64,000 nt of DNA, from the NCBI GenBank assembly GCA_951799425.1, contig OX637397.1, positions 15,026,064 to 15,090,063 of the forward strand, written 5' to 3'. The position numbers and the translations under genes were made by a program. Positions 59,330-64,000 of this stretch are shown piece by piece (positions within the stretch are counted from its first letter, which is position 1; the number at the start of each line of letters is the position of its first letter). The stretch is from Ilex aquifolium (lineage: Eukaryota; Streptophyta; Magnoliopsida; Aquifoliales; Aquifoliaceae). Below the pieces are notes generated by a model. That model did no database searches, was not told the origin of the DNA, and worked only from the letters and a program-made list of their open reading frames with translations.

Positions 59330-61476
59330 TGTGAGATCCCCTATGTTATATAAATATAAATGATATTAAATTTCTAGTATTTTTAAAATGATTAAAATGA
59401 TGAGAGAAATTTTGAATCGTTGTTAAAGGAATAGTCGCGTAAGTTTAAGTTACGGGTTATTGATTTTTGGGTAAAATTTAATTTTTGGAGGTGTTTAAGG
59501 TTGATAAGGGTAACTAAGTAAATATATTAATTTTTTTAGTTCAAAATAACAATACCATTGAATCCGGGAGGTCCGAAAACCTTGGAATCGACGTTTTGTT
59601 CATATAGTGGTTCAGAGAGGTAAAATAGTAATTTTAGTGTTTCAGGTGTAAATTGACTTTAGTATTGAGATAAATCATAAAACTAAATGTTTTTAAGTTA
59701 AAATAACATTAAAAATACATTCGTAATGTCGAAAAACCTTATGGTAGTCATATGTATCAAATTGGAGATATGTAGTGGTAAAACCGTAATTTCAGAGAAA
59801 AACACATTTTTTTTGCCCCATGAACAGTAAAATTCGGGATTGCTGGGTTTAAAACCCCAATTACGGCCTCATTTCCCCAATTATTTCATTCCACTCTCAC
59901 TCAATACCTCTTAGAACTATAGGAGAAGATAGAGGGAAAGAGAAAAGAGAAGAAGGTCTCTAAAGCTTGGGTTTTGCTTGGGAATCCTAGGAACTTGGCT
60001 TGGAATTCTTGATTCTTAGTTGGGGTTTTCCTCTCTCTTGCATATATGTTGTGCATCTCATATATTTTCTTTAGCTAAAGCTTACTATGTGTTTGATGAC
60101 AAAATACTTGTTATAAATCTTGATTTAGGGTTCAGTATGCCATGAATTGTGAACCTACATGTACAAAAATAATTTTAGTACTGTGGGTTTGAAACCCTAG
60201 TTTGATTTTAGTTATTGGTATTTGATTAAACCTATGATTTGGGAGTTTTGAAGTATGCTATGATCTTGTATATAATATATATGACTTATTCTTTTAGAAA
60301 TGGTTGTGTTGCTTTGAAAATGCAAATTTTGAGATTTTGGGCCTACTACATGTTTGGTAAAATGTCAAGGTTATGACATTTGTTTTCAAAAGGGTTTATG
60401 GATATAGAAAATAATGATTTTTGGAAAGTGTATGCTTGATACTGACAGACAGAGGGTTAGTAGATGGTTGTGGCCTATTAAGTGGGTCCAAAGCGGGTAC
60501 TAGTCCTAAGGGAGAATGGTTATGGTAGTGGTTTTCGGTGATGACCTATGTGGCATCACAAGTTGTGCCCTACAAGTTCCCCTTGAAAAACAAGAAGGGC
60601 GATGAGACCCAAAAGGTTCCTCGTAGATGGTTCATGCGTGAATTGGTGTGATTGATTATATTGTCCGTATGCGAGGAATGCATTGTATTTGCTATGATGG
60701 TTTGACTTTAAATATATAAACCTTCAATTTATACCTTGTATATTTCTAATGTTGAGGTGTTGAAAGATTTTTATAAATGTTTTACTTATTATCTTGCACC
60801 TATACTTAATTATTGAAAGATTTCATTACTTATTTGTATAGTTAGTAGAATGTTGGCATTTAAAATTTTGTAAATGCTTGAGAAACAAATTATCCTACTG
60901 AGCTGTGGTTGCACATCTCTTACTAGCATGCATCCTGTGGCATAGGTGATAGAATGCTTGTGAAAGCCTAGATTAGGAAGAATCTCTATTTGGAATATTT
61001 TTGTATTTATATTTAGAACTTATGTTAAAATGATAGCACACAAACATTGTGTTTGAAAAGGTTTTCGTGAGACGTTTGTGGTGTACACTTCATCATTCCA
61101 TACAAACATTATTATTTTGGGTATTGTAATGTAAAGTAATGACTTTGAGTATTAAGTTGTGGCGTATATTTGTATTGGATGTATTCGGGTTTGGTAGGAC
61201 TTCGTGGGCCTCTAATTGCCACCCTGGATTTAGTTGAATTATATTTTTGATGGAGGCATATTGTGGATGTTTAGTTAGTTTAAATTATGTTATGCTCTCA
61301 CAGGAATGTTTTTACTAGCTGGTTGGAAGCCCGATTTTCAAATGAAACTCTGCCAAAATTTAAAAAAAAAAAAATGTTTTGATAAAACTAAATGTTTCAT
61401 TTCATGCAATTATTATTGTAAACCGGTAAGATAATTTGGGGTAAATATCATTTTTTATTAAATTATGCTCTAATGA
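59330..61476 (+). repeat. Element D 3' LTR, interrupted by element E
   Basis: Starts TGTGAGATCC after the purine-rich AAGGGAGGTGGAT (59317-59329) and follows the 5' LTR. It stops after CTAATGA at 61476, about 25 bases short of the expected end, where element E inserted; AATGA (61472-61476) is the predicted target duplication. It lacks both internal duplications of the 5' LTR. Confidence 0.88.
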
Positions 61477-63681
61477 TGTGACGTCCCTAAAACTAGGGGT
61501 CCTTTGTCAACCCGTTGATCACCCATCAACCTGCTGAATTACCTGCAAATGCCGCATAACCTGACACCACGACACAACATTCCCTTTACTAGGATCACAA
61601 CAACACAAAGTTTGGGCAGAGTCTCCCTTGTACCAGACACTCCCAAACGTGTAACCTGTATACCATTTAATCACATGACCCATCCGAGTTCTAATATACA
61701 TCTATTTATTCTCATTTATTGTCTATTTATATCATTTGAACAAAAGAACCCAATACCCAAAGGCCTAGCAAAAGCATTTCAAAATTTGAGATTTTAACAA
61801 AACCTACCGGTAGAAGATGTACAAGTTCTACCAGTAGAAAAAGGCTACTGGAAAAGTTCTACTGCAAAACTTGACGTTCTATTGGTAGGAAAAGCCTACT
61901 GGAAAAGTTCTATCGGTAGAAGAGCTCATTGTTCTACCGGTAGGTTGTACCAGTTTTCCCCCGTTTTCATCATTTTTCAATTCCAATTCATTCCAACCCT
62001 TTACAACATCAACCCAAACTCATATAACATCAATTTTAAGCAAAATAAATTTCATATGTGTTCACTTTACAATCCTTTACAATATTACATGTCCAAAACT
62101 AAATAACATAATAGTTTTTACAAAACATGTTTCAAAAGCCACAACTCGGCTTTTCTTCAACAATGAGGGCCCGATTGAGAGCCGTTCATTGACGCATGTC
62201 CTGCACCTGAAATGTTGTTCCTATAAAGGGTGAACCATGCTTAATAAGATATCTCCTAAAGAGGCTACTCCTAAACCTAGATACATATAAAATGTTCACA
62301 TGCAATTCACAAGCAACGATTAATCCATTCAAGAATATGCAATTCATAATGGATTCTCTATGTCATGCCATGTTATGAGATGAGACTCACACATGTAACT
62401 CAACCTGAGCCTTTACCGGCTCCCTCAACACATGCAATACCATGCGTATGTATCCGGGCGTTCCAAGCCCCCGCCATTGATGTTACACATCCAATGACCA
62501 ATTTCTTGGGGTGGGTATTTATGGACTCACACCAACAGGCACCCAACCGACACGACATTAATGGACTTCTACCAACGGTTTTACGTACGCCGACACACTT
62601 TATGAACTCTAGACAAAAGAAAGGAGAAACCAATCACCGGGTCATGCACCCGAGAGACAATCTAGCCCTTCTTGCTAACCCCGACCCTATTTTCAATGCA
62701 AACCATGTGACTCAGTCGAACCATCGGCCCAACTATCCCAACCCCACGCATCATCCACCAAGAATGGTGTTTGATCAAACCATGTATACACACCCACACT
62801 CATGCCAATGCCCACGAATGTGATGCTACCCGTGTATATGCAATGTAAATGTACAATTGCATTTCATATCATTATGCAACTAAGATCTCAATTGCAATTT
62901 CAACATCATGTGCACACAATGAACAACATTTTATCTCATTCAACATTCCCAATTGCCAATTATATCCTAAGCATATAATTACAATTTAAAACATCATCCA
63001 AACATGTTATTCCAATTTCATCAAAAAAACATACTTCAATCATTCAAGACATTTTATCAACACCCACATATATCATTCAAGACATTTTATCAAACATCGA
63101 CATATATTTAATTAAGGAATTTTATCAAACACCCAGATATATCACATTTCTCAAGAAATCACATCAAGTAATTTCTACATACCCAATTCAATCTAGAATT
63201 GATTTTACCCATTTCTATACCCACTTTCCACATTTCAACCATCATAGGTAAGTGTCACACAAGAGATTACACATCAAACACCCAACCCATTCCATATAAC
63301 AACCCTAGGTTAGAAATAAACCTAGTTAGGAAAGAACCATACCTCTTGAAGCGTAAAAACAAGTTGTAAAACTTTTAAGAACACAATATTTCAAAATATT
63401 TTTATATGAACTTCCTTTAAATTATTTTCTAATTTTTGAAATTTAATTTTATGTCTCGTTTTTAGGTCACGCGACATCTGATCGCCTCGTAAAACGTAAA
63501 AAATCTGACTGTCTCGGAATTCAAAAAAAATTAATTGGGTAACTAGATTTCGCGAGACGAATTCAACGGTGAGGTCCATTTTGTAATCCGAGTGCTAGAA
63601 AAATTTTTGTTTTCAAGCCGTACTGGTGTAATTACTGTTTTGCTATTTTTCATAAAAATTCAAATTTACGCGGGTTTTACA
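61477..63681 (-). repeat. Element E 3' LTR
   Basis: 2205 bp, alignable with the element A LTRs over most of its length (for example ACCCGTTGATCACCCATCAA near the left end and AACTAGATTTCGCGAGACGA near the right end). Palindrome centres at 61808, 61832, 61862, 61883, 61914 and 61938 are spaced 24, 30, 21, 31 and 24 bp, the same alternation as in element A. Confidence 0.85.
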
Positions 63682-63775
63682 TTCTTTCCCCCTTAAAAAA
63701 ATTTTGTCCTCGAAATTCACACACACATGCACATTCAACCACATGCATATGCAACGGTCATATAATACTGAAAGA

Positions 63776-64000
63776 CTACAAGAATGTACCCCCATGCTCA
63801 AACAAAAACGGATAAGTGGTACGTATAGTGTCCTCACGTTCCTATGTCGCCTCCTCCACACCTCGGTGTTGCCACAACACCTTCACCAGCCTCATAGTGT
63901 TGCCTCGCAAAACCTACTCTCGGCTATCCATGATATGCACCGGTCCCTCCTCGAAGGTCCCATCCACATCAATAATCAACTCGCCCCAATCCACCACATG
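63776..64000 (-). pseudogene. Element E gag-pol, chromodomain end only
   Basis: The last 75 codons of the polyprotein run off the window. They show [14 protein letters not shown], then [14 protein letters not shown], the chromodomain-like end shared with A and C. Two in-frame stops replace the Gln and the Trp found at these positions in C, so this copy is already broken here. Confidence 0.85.

Larger units (their letters stand above)
20716..61476 (+). mobile_element. Element D: outermost Ty3/gypsy chromovirus, host of nested insertions
   Basis: A degenerate plus-strand LTR retrotransposon. Its visible parts are the 5' LTR (20716-23501), primer site, gag (23708-24117 and 25463-26137), pol (55755-59287), purine tract and 3' LTR (59330-61476 visible). 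It is split by an LTR-like insertion (24118-25462), by element A with its passengers (26138-55749) and by element E (61477 onward). Domain order protease, RT, RNase H, integrase and a chromodomain-like C-terminus places it with chromoviruses. It inserted into the Helitron at 20112. The right-hand target duplication lies outside the window. Confidence 0.9.
61477..64000 (-). mobile_element. Element E: element A-family chromovirus, truncated by window edge
   Basis: A minus-strand element like A. Its 3' LTR (61477-63681) begins TGTGACGTCCCTAAAAC and ends GGGTTTTACA, followed by a purine tract on the minus strand (63682-63700) and the end of gag-pol. It lies in the 3' LTR of element D. Its LTR holds ACCGGT-type palindromes at 61803-61945. 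The body and 5' LTR are outside the window. Confidence 0.88.

Overview
This window is nuclear DNA from a flowering plant, most likely a eudicot. It holds one recognisable host gene, interrupted by introns and encoding a plastid-type protein. The rest is repeats: Helitrons, a TRIM, an old Ty1/copia remnant and many Ty3/gypsy chromodomain retrotransposons (chromoviruses, Tekay/Del-like) with initiator-Met-tRNA primer sites. I see no bacterial or organellar genes, rRNA, tRNA or CRISPR.

Layout. 1-1265: 3' end of a decayed Ty1/copia element with its short LTR. 2885-3143: a TRIM. 3650-8358 (minus): four exons of a carboxyvinyl-carboxyphosphonate phosphorylmutase-like gene (PEP mutase/isocitrate lyase superfamily); its last exon or exons are not in the window. 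8600-16060: a thicket of minus-strand non-autonomous Helitrons and hAT-like short repeats, with a large internal duplication and a perfectly phased 250-bp tandem repeat. 16120-18420: a decayed second copy of the host gene's intron 1, split by a solo-LTR-like insertion. 18464-20715: Helitrons carrying a captured, broken coding fragment.

20716-64000 is a Russian doll of LTR elements, resolved from LTR ends and target-site duplications (TSDs). Element D (plus strand, 20716 to beyond the window) was split in gag by an LTR-like insertion (24118-25462), near protease by element A (minus, 26138-55749), and near the end of its 3' LTR by element E (minus, 61477 onward). The 5' LTR of A was itself split twice: by element B (plus, 33738-43509, TSD GCATA) and by element C (minus, 44760-54997, TSD AGTGC). 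D, A, B and the visible part of E are riddled with stops and frameshifts. C is intact: a single 1541-codon gag-pol frame with every catalytic motif, and two 2604-bp LTRs that I could not tell apart by reading. It must be the newest arrival and may still be competent.

The most unusual signal is in the LTRs. A, C, E and the unrelated 24118-25462 insertion each carry an array of short perfect palindromes with a different core (ACCGGT, TTCCGGAA, AGCGCT), spaced at about 11, 21-24 or 30-32 bp, close to whole turns of the DNA helix. In C each palindrome is two abutting heat-shock-element pentamers and one site is a complete three-pentamer element. This looks like a cis-regulatory module that several LTR families have evolved or exchanged; that reading is inference.
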